Positions 1-9,761 of a stretch of 64,000 nucleotides of DNA are shown here, one piece after another. Location of the stretch: the NCBI RefSeq assembly GCF_037482405.1, contig NZ_JBBHZZ010000007.1, positions 117,012 through 181,011 of the forward strand, given 5' to 3'. Made by a program: the position numbers and the translations under genes. Position 1 is the first letter of the stretch; every line of letters starts with the position of its first letter. Origin of the DNA: Pseudokineococcus marinus. GTDB lineage: Bacteria > Actinomycetota > Actinomycetes > Actinomycetales > Quadrisphaeraceae. Under the pieces are notes generated by a model. The model did no database searches and was not told where the DNA came from. It worked only from the letters and a program-made list of their open reading frames with translations.

Positions 1-1
1 C

Positions 2-1012
2 AATGACCCAAGGGTCGTACCGCGAGAGTATGCGCGCTTGGATCGCGAGATGGAGTCGGAGGAGCGGACGGCTCTCGTTCTCTTCGATGCACTCGACCGA
101 ATGAGCGCTTCGCGTCCGGTTACGGACCGGCTGGTCCGCGGGCTACTTCAGGTGGCGCTGGACTTGCGGGTCGGGACGCGCAACATTCGCGCAAAGGTCT
201 TCGCCCGTCCCGACTTGCTTGACAGTGCCCGCTTTACGGACGCGTCTAAACTGGATGCCAACCGAGTAGACCTAACCTGGTCCTCCACCAGTCTCTTTGG
301 GCTGTTTTTCACGACTCTGGGGAACGGTGGGGGGAGTGACGCAGCGGACTTCCGTGCGCAGACTGGCGCGTGGAGGCAGGGATTGGACGGCCGCTGGCGT
401 TCTGACGTCTTGTCCGCCGACCAGAGCGCGCAGGCGCATCTTTTCACAAAGATCGCTGGCCCATACATGGGAAGTAGCATCAAGCGGGGGCGTACCTATC
501 AGTGGCTGCCGAGCCACCTCGCTGATGGCCGCGGCATGGTGAGTCCACGAAGCTTCCTGACTGCTCTGCGACAAGCGGCTGAGCGCACTTCTACACTCAG
601 GGGTGGGCATGAGTACGCCATCCACCGTGACGAACTGAAAGAGGGCGTCCGCTTCGCTTCCCAGGGTCGAGTGACCGAGATCGAGGAGGACCTTCCGTGG
701 GTGCCGTTGCTCGTGCGTCCTCTTGAGGGCCTGCAGGTGCCCCTGGCGCAGTCCGATGTGTTCGACAGGTGGCGGACACAGGATGTGCTGGGCAGGCTCG
801 AGCATATGCAGGAGCCCAGAATCAGTGCGGAGTTGTCTGAGGTGAGGGTGGGGCCGCGTGATGTGCTAGACGAGCATGCGGTGCTTGAGCAGTTGGCTGA
901 TGTAGGTGTCGTCACCTATCGATATGATGGGCGTGTTGACCTGCCAGATGTCTACCGATTGGCCTTCGGCCTAGGGCGGAAGGGTGGTATTCCTCGGGTG
1001 GCCGTCAACTAG
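2..1012 (+). CDS. P-loop ATPase-like protein, 3' part (5' end outside window)
   Basis: The frame is open from the first base of the window, so the gene is truncated on the left; the TTG at 38 is only the first internal start-like codon. About 15 residues after that codon comes a hydrophobic run ending in LVLFDALDR, which looks like a Walker B strand, followed by alternating helices and strands and a DGRG-x-VSPRSF segment near the middle. No Walker A is visible, presumably because it lies upstream. I do not recognise a named family; the layout resembles conserved stand-alone bacterial P-loop ATPases of unknown role. Base composition is clearly less GC-rich than the rest of the window, with many A- or T-ending codons, which suggests horizontal acquisition. 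The stop codon overlaps the 3' end of the convergent tesB pseudogene by 8 bp. Confidence 0.6.
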   Translation, partial: NDPRVVPREYARLDREMESEERTALVLFDALDRMSASRPVTDRLVRGLLQVALDLRVGTRNIRAKVFARPDLLDSARFTDASKLDANRVDLTWSSTSLFGLFFTTLGNGGGSDAADFRAQTGAWRQGLDGRWRSDVLSADQSAQAHLFTKIAGPYMGSSIKRGRTYQWLPSHLADGRGMVSPRSFLTALRQAAERTSTLRGGHEYAIHRDELKEGVRFASQGRVTEIEEDLPWVPLLVRPLEGLQVPLAQSDVFDRWRTQDVLGRLEHMQEPRISAELSEVRVGPRDVLDEHAVLEQLADVGVVTYRYDGRVDLPDVYRLAFGLGRKGGIPRVAVN

Positions 1013-2203
1013 CGTCTTGACCCCCTTCAGCATCATGGAGGCGCCTGTCCTTCGGGCGCACGAGCCCCTCCTGGGCGACGGAGGCGACGAGGACGCCGTC
1101 GCGGGAGAACACCTGGCCGGTGGCGAGCCCTCGGGCGCCGACGGCGGTGGGGGAGGCCTGGCGGTAGAGCAGCCACTCGTCGAGACGCGCCGGGCGGTGC
1201 CACCACAGGGCGTGGTCCAGGCTGGCGACCCGCAGCCCGCGCGAGGCCCACGTGAGGCCGTGGGTGGTGAGCACGGGCTCGAGGAGCGAGTCGTCGCTCG
1301 CGAAGGCCAGCACCGCCCGGTGGAGGGCGTCGTCCTCGGGGAGCGGCGCCGTGGTCCGCAGCCACACCGCCTGCCCGCTGCCCGGCGGCAGCACGCCCTC
1401 GGGCACGTGGCGCAGGTCGAGCGGCCGCGAGCTGGCCCAGCGCTGGGCCCAGGCTCGGGCAGCGTCGTCGAGCGAGCCGGGCACGTGCCCGGCTCGCTCG
1501 ACGACGCTGCCCGAGCCTGGGCCCCGCGCTGGGCCCAGGCTCGGGCGGCGTCGTCGAGCGAGCCGGGCACGCGCCAGGGCGGGGGCGCGTCCGGCGTGCC
1601 GAGAAGCTCGACGGTGGGCCGCAGCTCCTCGGGCCCCGGCACGTCGGGCGCCGCGACCTGGTGGTCGACGCCGTCCGCCGGCGCCTGGAACGAGGCGATC
1701 ATCGACAGGATCGGCCGGTCGTGCTGCAGGGCGTGCACCCTGCGGGCGCTGAAGGAGCGCCCGTCGCGCAGCCGCTCGACGGCGAAGGTGATGGGCAGCG
1801 AGGAGTCCCCGGCCCGCAGGAAGTAGCCGTGCATCGAGTGGACGGGCCGGGTGGCGCCCTCGCCCGGCGGGGGCGGGTCGCCGGGGGCCACCTCGCCGGC
1901 GCGACCGTCGCCCACGGTGCGGGTGGCGGCGACCACGGCCTGCGCCACGACCTGCCCGCCGAAGACGCGGCCGTGCGGCTGCGGGAGGCTCTCGCCCGCG
2001 AAGAGGTCCTGGCCCCGCTCGTCGACGCCGCGCTCCTCCAGCGCCAGGACGTCGAGGAGCCGCTGCAGCAGGCGGTCACCGGCGCTGCCGGTGCCGCCGT
2101 CCCGGGCGGGAGGGGCGTCGGGCCAGGCGGGCAGGCTCCCGGTGCCGCCCCCGTCCCCTCGGGCGGCGTCCTCCGGCTGGGCGTCGTCAGGTGAGTCGAC
2201 CAC
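1005..2203 (-). pseudogene. tesB: Acyl-CoA thioesterase II (TesB), frameshifted by an 86-bp repeat insertion
   Basis: The N-terminal half (double-hotdog thioesterase, with HGRVFGGQVVAQA and the HGYFLRAGD segment) and the C-terminal half (SLDHALWWHRP and the terminal VASVAQEG motif that carries the catalytic Gln) lie in different frames. The break falls inside 1441-1570, where a 44-bp stretch occurs as copy, inverted copy and second direct copy. Removing 86 bp, the offset between the direct copies, rejoins the frames into a 370-residue protein with normal TesB order. The enzyme would hydrolyse medium- and long-chain acyl-CoA to fatty acid and CoA. The start GTG at 2203 is chosen because a TACGGT -10-like hexamer at 2211-2216 ends 7 nt upstream, fitting a leaderless mRNA; starts further upstream would overlap the divergent thioesterase gene. 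The break is either a real mutation or an assembly error. Confidence 0.8.
1441..1570. repeat. Copy / inverted copy / direct copy array inside tesB
   Basis: Copy 1 is 1441-1484. It is followed at once by its inverted copy: 1445-1484 and 1485-1524 are perfect 40-bp arms of a palindrome centred on CAC|GTG. A second direct copy lies at 1527-1570, offset 86 bp from copy 1, and differs from it at one base (A1461 versus G1547). The inverted copy carries the copy 1 base. The 86-bp offset is not a multiple of three and disrupts tesB. Confidence 0.9.
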
Positions 2204-2210
2204 GGGCGCG

Positions 2211-2216
2211 ACCGTA
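2211..2216 (-). promoter_or_regulatory. -10 element TACGGT for tesB (leaderless)
   Basis: TACGGT on the minus strand ends 7 nt before the GTG at 2203. This spacing would place the transcription start at the start codon. No Shine-Dalgarno sequence is visible. Confidence 0.5.
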
Positions 2217-2279
2217 CCGGCGACGCCGCGGGCCGCTGCGCCGTGCGAGGGGAGGGCGCGGGCCTGCGACGATGCCGCC

Positions 2280-2786
2280 ATGCCCGCTCGTGAGGTCCTC
2301 GTCCCGCTGCGCTGGTCCGACATGGACGCCTACGGCCACGTGAACAACGTGCAGTACGTGCGCCTGCTGGAGGACGCCCGCATCCTCGCCTTCCGCACAC
2401 CCCACGGGGAGGCGACGTCGGAGTCGCCCGTGCGCACCGGCACGATCATCGCCCGCAACGAGGTCGAGTACCTCGTGCCGCTGAAGTACCAGTACGAGCC
2501 CGTCACCGTGCGCCTGTGGGTCAGCCGCACCTCGGGCGCCAGCTTCGACCTGGGCTACGAGGTCCGCGGCCGGGCCGAGGACGCCCCCGACGAGCTGACG
2601 GGCGACGCGGAGGGCTGGGTCGTCTACGCCCGCGCCGAGTCGACCGTCGTGCTCTTCGACATGGACGCCGGCCGCCCCCGCCGCATCACGCCGGGCGAGA
2701 GCGCGATGTTCGCCGAGATGACCGGCCCCCCGGTCGAGCTCCGGCGGCGCGCCCGCGAGCGCGCGGCCGCCGCGGCGACCTCCTAG
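2280..2786 (+). CDS. Acyl-CoA thioesterase, single hotdog (4HBT/YbgC-FadM type)
   Basis: The 168-residue protein has the typical size of a single hotdog-fold thioesterase. Near the N-terminus WSDMDAYGHVNN matches the family's D-x(4)-HVNN active-site loop, whose Asp acts in thioester hydrolysis. The middle strands (EVEYLVPLKYQYEPV and the following WVSRTSGASFDLGY) are standard 4HBT sequence. The C-terminus adds an Arg/Ala-rich tail. It lies divergently from tesB, so two thioesterases of different folds share a short intergenic region. A GACGAT hexamer 6 nt before the ATG suggests a leaderless transcript. The acyl substrate cannot be read from the sequence. Confidence 0.85.
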   Translation: MPAREVLVPLRWSDMDAYGHVNNVQYVRLLEDARILAFRTPHGEATSESPVRTGTIIARNEVEYLVPLKYQYEPVTVRLWVSRTSGASFDLGYEVRGRAEDAPDELTGDAEGWVVYARAESTVVLFDMDAGRPRRITPGESAMFAEMTGPPVELRRRARERAAAAATS

Positions 2787-2822
2787 CCGCCCGCCGGGGA
2801 CGCGGCGCCACCGCGGGACCCG

Positions 2823-3965
2823 TCAGCGCGCCTCGTCCCCGCCCTCGCCGGAGCCCTCGCCGTCGCCGGAGCCCTCGCCGTCGGGGAGCTCCTCCGCGCC
2901 CGCGCCGTGGTCGCCCCCCGGCAGCTCCTCGGGCGGCAGCTGGAGCAGCGCGTCGGCCAGCTCGGCGTCGGCCACGAGCGTCGTCATCCAGCTGGTGCGG
3001 ACGGCCGCCAGGACCGCTGCCGTCCGCTCCGCCCCGTAGGCGACCGCGACGACCTCGCCGACGTCCTCGAGCTGGGACAGCTCGAGGGCCATCACCCGGT
3101 CGTCGAAGGCGCTCGGCACGCGGCGGCCGTCGGCGTCGAGGAGGCGCCCGCTGATCTCGGCGACCGCGCCGTCGCGCCGCCCGGCCTCGCGCTCGTGCGG
3201 CGCGACGGCCGGCCAGATGGTCGACAGGCCCTCGCCCCACCCGCCGACGGCGACGACCGCCGTCGTCAGGTCGTCGACGCGCCGCAGGGCGGCCCGGATG
3301 CCCGGGTCGCGGCGCAGCGCCGTCGCCGTCTCCGCGTCGGCCGTGACGAGCGGGGCGTACACGGGCAGCGCGCGACCGCGGGAGACGGCGGCGACGCGGC
3401 GCACGAGCTCGACCGTGCCGGAGCCCGCGTCGTGCAGCGCGCCGGCGAGCTGCACCACGGTGCACGGCGGCAGCCGCTCGAGCGCCTGCGCGGCGTGGGC
3501 CAGCGTGCGGCTCCACGTGAGGCCGAGGACCTCGCCGTCGACGAGCAGCTCCTCGAGCAGCGCGGCGACGGCCTGGCCGAGGTGCTCGCGGACGACGACG
3601 TCGTCCCCGGTCGGCACCTCGACGACGACGGCCCGCTCGAGCCCCAGCGCCGCGGCCAGCGCCACCGAGCGCTCGGGGTCCGTGCCGCCGGGGACGACGA
3701 CGCTGACCCGCACGACCCCGCGCTCGGCCGCCTCCTCGAGCAGCCGCGCCACCTTGAAACGGCTGATGCCCAGGTCGGCCGCGATGGCGACCTTGCTGTC
3801 GCCGACGACGTGGAAGCGGCGGGCGACCTCGCCGAGGAGCACGAGCCCGGTCGGCCCCGGCGGGTGGCCGCCGGGCCGCGGCGCGCTGCTCGTGCTCGTC
3901 CCGGCCCGGGGCGGCCGCCCGGCCGACCCGTGGCGGGCCGGAGCGCGCGAGGTCCTCTCGTCCAC
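2823..3965 (-). CDS. Sugar-binding transcriptional regulator, SorC/DeoR family
   Basis: The 380-residue protein has an N-terminal helix-turn-helix (about residues 40-75; SKVAIAADLGISRFKVARLL, typical of SorC/DeoR regulators) followed by the SorC sugar-binding domain with the NagB-like fold (LGLTWSRTLAHA, then later GGWGEGLSTIWP). Members bind phosphorylated sugars or polyols and repress or activate nearby catabolic genes. The first 35 residues are a low-complexity Pro/Gly/Arg extension. The start GTG at 3965 has a GAGGAG Shine-Dalgarno sequence 8 nt upstream. The gene lies downstream of an alpha-glucosidase on the same strand but behind a strong hairpin, so it is probably transcribed on its own. 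The C-terminal tail is Gly/Asp/Glu/Ser repeats. The target genes are unknown; the tetritol cassette at 44.6-48.3 kb is one candidate by family analogy only. Confidence 0.85.
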   Translation of the reverse strand: MDERTSRAPARHGSAGRPPRAGTSTSSAPRPGGHPPGPTGLVLLGEVARRFHVVGDSKVAIAADLGISRFKVARLLEEAAERGVVRVSVVVPGGTDPERSVALAAALGLERAVVVEVPTGDDVVVREHLGQAVAALLEELLVDGEVLGLTWSRTLAHAAQALERLPPCTVVQLAGALHDAGSGTVELVRRVAAVSRGRALPVYAPLVTADAETATALRRDPGIRAALRRVDDLTTAVVAVGGWGEGLSTIWPAVAPHEREAGRRDGAVAEISGRLLDADGRRVPSAFDDRVMALELSQLEDVGEVVAVAYGAERTAAVLAAVRTSWMTTLVADAELADALLQLPPEELPGGDHGAGAEELPDGEGSGDGEGSGEGGDEAR

Positions 3966-3991
3966 GGTGACGACTCCTCATCTGCGAGGCG

Positions 3992-4010
3992 TGAGCGCTC
4001 AGGTGAGCAC
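3992..4010. promoter_or_regulatory. Candidate operator for the SorC-type regulator
   Basis: A perfect 10-bp palindrome TGAGCGCTCA (3992-4001) lies in the leader of the regulator gene, next to a second GTGAGC copy (GTGAGC-6 nt-GTGAGC). It is just downstream of the TACAGT -10 candidate at 4015-4020, a position suited to autorepression. No binding data; inference from symmetry and position. Confidence 0.25.
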
Positions 4011-4014
4011 GCGC

Positions 4015-4020
4015 ACTGTA
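4015..4020 (-). promoter_or_regulatory. -10 element TACAGT for the SorC-type regulator
   Basis: TACAGT on the minus strand matches TAnnnT. It leaves a leader of about 45 nt that includes the Shine-Dalgarno sequence and the TGAGCGCTCA palindrome. Confidence 0.35.
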
Positions 4021-4021
4021 G

Positions 4022-4066
4022 CGAGCGGGGCGCGGCCGACGCTCACCGCCGGCCGCGCCCCGCTCG
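4022..4066 (-). terminator. Strong hairpin after the alpha-glucosidase
   Basis: Perfect 17-bp arms (4022-4038 and 4050-4066) enclose an 11-nt loop. The hairpin starts about 30 nt after the glucosidase stop and lies before the regulator promoter. No U-tract is visible, as is common in high-GC actinobacteria. Confidence 0.65.
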
Positions 4067-4096
4067 TCGTCCGGGCTCTCCCCTCGGGCGCTCGGC

Positions 4097-5908
<1,812 letters not shown>

Positions 5909-5916
5909 GCGGGGTG

Positions 5917-5922
5917 AGGCTA
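5917..5922 (-). promoter_or_regulatory. -10 element TAGCCT for the alpha-glucosidase (leaderless)
   Basis: TAGCCT on the minus strand ends 8 nt before the GTG start, with no Shine-Dalgarno sequence between. Confidence 0.5.
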
Positions 5923-6015
5923 CCGGCGCCCGAGGGGGCGCCCGGCACGTGCCCGGGCTCCGGACGGGGCCCGGGCGGGGACCGTCCGGGGCCCGGGGCG
6001 TCGACCCGCCCGGCC

Positions 6016-6042
6016 CTGAGCCGCGGCCCCCCGCGGGCTCAG
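6016..6042 (-). terminator. Hairpin overlapping the stop of the alpha/beta hydrolase
   Basis: CTGAGCCGCGG pairs with CCGCGGGCTCAG, with one bulged G. The structure overlaps the TGA at 6039-6041 of the hydrolase gene read on the minus strand. Confidence 0.4.
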
Positions 6043-6887
6043 CGCCCGGCCACCGCGAGGATCCGGTCGAGCGCCGCGGGCAGCGCCGCGAGCACGGAGA
6101 CGTGGCCGTCGGCGGGCCGGGTCCACACCTCCCCCCGCGGGAGCGCGTCGACGAGGCGGCGGCCGTGCGCCGGCGGGACGACGCGGTCGCGGTCGCCGTG
6201 GACGCAGAGCACCGGGGGGCGCACGTCGGCGAGGTCGACGCCCCAGTCGCGGGTGAAGGCGACGTCGTCGTCGACGAGCCCGCCCGGCCCCGCCGCACCG
6301 GCGCGCTGGGCGTCCGCCCCGAGGTCGGCCCACGGGCCGGCGAGGGCCTCCCAGTCGGCGTCGACGAAGGAGGACGGGTCGAACGCGTCGTGCTCGGCGT
6401 GCCGCAGCCGGGCGTCCCGGCCCCGCGCCGCCGCCCGCAGCGCGGCCTCGTCCGCCATGCCGTCGAACCACCAGCGCTCGTCCCGGAAGGGCGCGAGGCC
6501 GGCGAGGCTGACGGCGCCGACGACGCGGTCCGCCAGCAGGGCCGCGCACGCGAGGGCGTGGGGCCCGCCGCCGGACGCGCCCACGACGACGAGGCGGCCG
6601 AGCCGGAGGGCCTCGGCGACCGCCGCGACGTCCTCCGCCGCGGACGCGACGTCGCGTCCCGGTCGCGGGGTGGAGCCGCCGTAGCCGGGGCGCCCGGAGG
6701 AGACGAGGTGCAGCCCGCGCGCCGCCGCGGTCGCCAGCCCGGGCTCCAGCAGCGCGCCGGTCTGCGGGGAGCCGTGGTACCAGACGAGCGTCACGCCGTC
6801 ACCGCGCCCTGGCGCGCCGGGTGGGCCGCTGTCGTGGACGCGCAGCACCCGGCCGTCCGCGAAGGCGACGTCGCGCCCGCTGCTCAT
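6039..6887 (-). CDS. Alpha/beta-fold hydrolase
   Basis: The 282-residue protein has the alpha/beta hydrolase layout. WYHGSPQTG near residue 38 forms the oxyanion region, GASGGGPHALA is the nucleophile elbow (Gly-x-Ser-x-Gly), VHGDRDRVVPP carries the Asp, and DGHVSVL near the C-terminus supplies the catalytic His. The close HGSPQTG and SSGRPGYGGS segments resemble proline-iminopeptidase-like or epoxide-hydrolase-like family members found widely in actinobacteria. Substrate unknown. No signal peptide. The ATG at 6887 is supported by TAGCCT at 6894-6899 ending exactly 6 nt upstream, a leaderless arrangement. It stands alone between the glucosidase and the globin gene. Confidence 0.85.
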   Translation of the reverse strand: MSSGRDVAFADGRVLRVHDSGPPGAPGRGDGVTLVWYHGSPQTGALLEPGLATAAARGLHLVSSGRPGYGGSTPRPGRDVASAAEDVAAVAEALRLGRLVVVGASGGGPHALACAALLADRVVGAVSLAGLAPFRDERWWFDGMADEAALRAAARGRDARLRHAEHDAFDPSSFVDADWEALAGPWADLGADAQRAGAAGPGGLVDDDVAFTRDWGVDLADVRPPVLCVHGDRDRVVPPAHGRRLVDALPRGEVWTRPADGHVSVLAALPAALDRILAVAGR

Positions 6888-6893
6888 GCGCGG

Positions 6894-6899
6894 AGGCTA
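6894..6899 (-). promoter_or_regulatory. -10 element TAGCCT for the alpha/beta hydrolase (leaderless)
   Basis: TAGCCT on the minus strand ends 6 nt before the ATG at 6887, so the transcript would start at or next to the start codon. Confidence 0.55.
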
Positions 6900-6944
6900 G
6901 GGCGGGTGACGGCGTCGCGGGCCCGTCCGCCGCGGCCGCAGCGG

Positions 6945-7346
6945 TCAGCCGTCGAAGGTGTTGAGCATGCTGTGCGCGGCCCGCTCGAGGTAGTCCCAGA
7001 GCTCGGCGTGCAGCAGCGGCGGCAGGTCGAGGGAGTCCACCGCCGCCCGCATGTGGAGCAGCCACCGGTCACGGGCCACCGGGCCCACCGCGAAGGGCGC
7101 GTGCCGCATGCGCAGGCGGGGGTGGCCTCGCTCCTCGGAGTACGTCGTCGGGCCGCCCCAGTACTGCTCCAGGAACATCCGCAGGCGCACCCGCGCCGCC
7201 TCGAGGTCCTCCTCCGGGTACATGGGCCGCAGGACGTCGTCGCCCGCGACGCCGTCGTAGAAGCGGTCGACGAGCGTCACGAAGGTGTCGTGCCCGCCGA
7301 CGGCGTCGTAGAAGGTGCCCTGGCCGCCCGGTCCCTGGATGCGCAC
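6945..7346 (-). CDS. glbO: Truncated haemoglobin, group II (GlbO type)
   Basis: The 133-residue protein matches group II truncated globins in length and in all key haem-pocket positions. Tyr30 (B10), Tyr43 (CD1), proximal His82 (F8, in RMRHAPF) and Trp95 (G8, in RDRW) have exactly the spacing of mycobacterial GlbO. These proteins bind O2 tightly and are linked to NO or peroxide detoxification. The start GTG at 7346 gives the usual family length; a longer frame upstream is low-complexity Arg-rich. GAGACT ending 7 nt before the GTG may be the -10 of a leaderless transcript. It lies just downstream of the SDR/DUF2867 gene on the same strand (70 bp gap). Confidence 0.93.
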   Translation of the reverse strand: MRIQGPGGQGTFYDAVGGHDTFVTLVDRFYDGVAGDDVLRPMYPEEDLEAARVRLRMFLEQYWGGPTTYSEERGHPRLRMRHAPFAVGPVARDRWLLHMRAAVDSLDLPPLLHAELWDYLERAAHSMLNTFDG

Positions 7347-7416
7347 GTGCCCCAGTCTCCCGCACCACCTCGGCCGCCCCCGCCGCACCTGGCCCCGACC
7401 GGAGCGGGGACGGCCG

Positions 7417-9165
7417 TCAGGCGGCGCTCGTCGTCCGTCCCTCCGCAGCCGCCTGGTCGCGCAGGAGCGCACCGGCGTCGGGGTTGCGCCGGTAGGCCTC
7501 CTCGGCGGCGCGGGCGACGTTGCGCTGCATGCCGCCGAAGACGACCGCGTGGAAGGGCACGATGCCGGTCCAGTACAGGCGCCCGGGCAGCCCGCGGGGG
7601 TGGAAGAGCGCGCGCTGGTGGAAGACGACGGCGTCGTCCGCCACGTCCCGGCCGATGCGCCCGGCCTCCTTGGCCTCGGCGCCGGTCTCCACGGACAGGT
7701 CGAGCCACGCCAGCCCGGGCAGGCGCATCTCGGCGCGCAGCCGCACGAGCCGCCCGGGCTCGATGGCCTCGACCCGCCACCAGTCGAGGGCGTCTCCGAC
7801 CGACAGGTGCAGCGGGTCGCGCCGGCCGCGGCGCAGGCCGGGGCCGCCGAAGACCTGGTCGAGCACCCCGCGCGTCCACCACCCGAGCTGGAAGGAGTAC
7901 CAGCCGTTGTCGCCGCCGATGCCCTGGAGCACCGCCCACAGGTGCTCGGCCGGCGCGTCGACGGTCGTGCTCCGGTCGTCGACGTAGAGGCGACCGCCCG
8001 CCCAGTCGGGGTCGGTGGGCAGGGGCTCGCTGGGCGCGCCGCGCAGGCTCGCCGAGCGCCACGACGTCTCGACCTCGTAGTCGCGGATCCTCGTCAGCGC
8101 CAGCCGCACGGACTCGTCGAAGCCGATGAGCCCGCCCTCGGGGTCGGGCACCCACTGCTTGATGTCGTCCTCCTTGCAGACGACGTCGTGCACGAGGCTG
8201 CCGATCAGCGGGCGGGCGATCTTCTTCGGGACCGGCGTGACCATGCCCGTCCAGTGCGACGCGAGGCCCGGGGTGAGCACGGGCAGCGGCACGATGATGC
8301 GCGGCTTGAGGCCCGCCACCGCGGCGTAGCGCTGCATCATCTGCCGGTAGGTGAGGACGTCGGGGCCACCGATGTCGAAGCCCCGGTTCGTGCCCTCCGG
8401 CAGGCGCGCCGCGCCCACGAGGTAGCGCAGGACGTCGCGCACCGCGATGGGCTGGATCGTGGACGTGACCCACTTCGGCGTCACCATCGCCGGCAGCAGG
8501 TCGGTGAGGTTGCGCATCATCTCGAACGACGCCGACCCCGAGCCGATGATGACGGCCGCCTTGAGCACGACCGAGTCGACGCCGGAGGCCAGGAAGATGT
8601 CGCCGACCTCCTTGCGCGACCCGAGGTGCTCCGAGAGGTGCTCGCCCTCCGGGTACAGACCGCCGAGGTAGACGACGCGCCCGACGCCGACGTCGCGCGC
8701 GGCCGTGACGAAGGTGCGCGCGGTGTAGCGGTCGAGCTGCTCGAAGTCCTTGCCGGACCCGAGCGAGTGGATGAGGTAGTAGGCGACGTCGACCCCGCGA
8801 AGGGCGTCCTTGACCTGGTCGATGTCGTTGGCGTCCGCGTCGACGAGCTCGACGTCGTCGTACCAGGGCCTGTCCTGCAGGCGGTCCGGGCGCCGCGCCA
8901 TCGCGCGCACCCGGTAGCCGGCCGTCAGCAGCTGGGGGACCAGCCGCCCGCCGATGTAGCCGGTGACGCCGGTCACGAGGACGAGCGGCGCCTCGCCGTC
9001 GCCGCCCTCGGCCGCGACGACGGGGTCGACCGCCGTCGCGTCGGGGGAGACGTCCGCCCCGCGGTTCTCGCTGCCCCCGAGGTCGCCGTCCCCCGGCCCC
9101 TGGACGCCCCGCCCGGCCCCGGACGTGCCCGCCGCCTGCTCCGCGCTGCTCGTCATGCCCGCCAT
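7417..9165 (-). CDS. SDR-family NAD(P)-binding protein with C-terminal DUF2867
   Basis: The 582-residue protein has an atypical short-chain dehydrogenase (NmrA-like) domain starting near residue 60 with the Rossmann motif VTGVTGYIGGRLV, and continuing through HSLGSGKDFEQLDRY. A C-terminal DUF2867 (SRPBCC-like) domain begins near residue 400 (VDAPAEHLWAVLQGIGGDNG). This two-domain architecture is common in actinobacteria and is annotated only as SDR family oxidoreductase; substrate unknown. The first 55 residues are low-complexity. The ATG at 9165 is the longest plausible start. The ATG at 9156 (fourth codon) is an alternative, since GACCAT ends 7 nt before it in the leaderless pattern. Confidence 0.85.
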   Translation of the reverse strand: MAGMTSSAEQAAGTSGAGRGVQGPGDGDLGGSENRGADVSPDATAVDPVVAAEGGDGEAPLVLVTGVTGYIGGRLVPQLLTAGYRVRAMARRPDRLQDRPWYDDVELVDADANDIDQVKDALRGVDVAYYLIHSLGSGKDFEQLDRYTARTFVTAARDVGVGRVVYLGGLYPEGEHLSEHLGSRKEVGDIFLASGVDSVVLKAAVIIGSGSASFEMMRNLTDLLPAMVTPKWVTSTIQPIAVRDVLRYLVGAARLPEGTNRGFDIGGPDVLTYRQMMQRYAAVAGLKPRIIVPLPVLTPGLASHWTGMVTPVPKKIARPLIGSLVHDVVCKEDDIKQWVPDPEGGLIGFDESVRLALTRIRDYEVETSWRSASLRGAPSEPLPTDPDWAGGRLYVDDRSTTVDAPAEHLWAVLQGIGGDNGWYSFQLGWWTRGVLDQVFGGPGLRRGRRDPLHLSVGDALDWWRVEAIEPGRLVRLRAEMRLPGLAWLDLSVETGAEAKEAGRIGRDVADDAVVFHQRALFHPRGLPGRLYWTGIVPFHAVVFGGMQRNVARAAEEAYRRNPDAGALLRDQAAAEGRTTSAA

Positions 9166-9260
9166 GGTCGCCCCGGGACGGGAGGAGCGCGCGGCGGTCG
9201 GGGCGTCACCCGGTCGGGTGGCGTCCGGTCCTCGACGCGGCGCCTCCGTGAGCGCGCGCC

Positions 9261-9761
9261 ATGATCACGGTCGTGGCACGGGGGAGGCGGGGCGACGACG
9301 ACGAGCCGGCCGTCGTCGTCGACCTCGAGGGGCTGCCGCGGGTCTGGCGCACCTCGCAGGCGCGGTGGATGCCATGGCTGTGGGGATCGATGGCGGCGCT
9401 CGCTGCCCTGCAGCTGGCTGTCGCCGCGATCTGGGACGTCGAGATGACCAGCTGGCGCGTCGTCCTGCAGGTGGCGCAGGTCGTGGCCGGCCTCGGCGCC
9501 GCCGTGTGGGCGTCCCGCCTCGCGGTGCGGTTCGAGTCGACGGGATACCGCCTGGCCAGCACCCGACGGGGCGGCGGGCTGCGGCCGTGGTCCCGCGTCG
9601 CTGAGATCCGCCCGCCGAGCCGGTGGCTGCGCTTCGCCGACATCCGGGGCACCCGCGGGGGCGACGTCCCCGTTGCGCTCGTCGGGATGACGGCTGAGCA
9701 GGCCGAGGACCTGCAGCGTCGGCTCGTCGAGGCCCGGGCTCGCGTGCAGCAGACGTCGTGA
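9261..9761 (+). CDS. Membrane protein with bacterial PH-like domain (first of a tandem pair)
   Basis: The 166-residue protein has a short cytoplasmic N-terminus (VDLEGLPRVWRTS), two hydrophobic segments (about residues 37-55 and 68-86), then a soluble part with RLASTRRGGGLRPWSRVAEI-type sequence that looks like a small PH-like domain. The C-terminus is a charged helix (AEQAEDLQRRLVEARARVQ). Function unknown. It is a paralogue of the next gene: both contain PWSxVAExRPP and end in an LQRRLxxAR helix. The GTG at 9273 is an alternative start, because CATGAT ends 7 nt before it. It overlaps the next gene by 4 bp (GTGA). Confidence 0.7.
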   Translation: MITVVARGRRGDDDEPAVVVDLEGLPRVWRTSQARWMPWLWGSMAALAALQLAVAAIWDVEMTSWRVVLQVAQVVAGLGAAVWASRLAVRFESTGYRLASTRRGGGLRPWSRVAEIRPPSRWLRFADIRGTRGGDVPVALVGMTAEQAEDLQRRLVEARARVQQTS

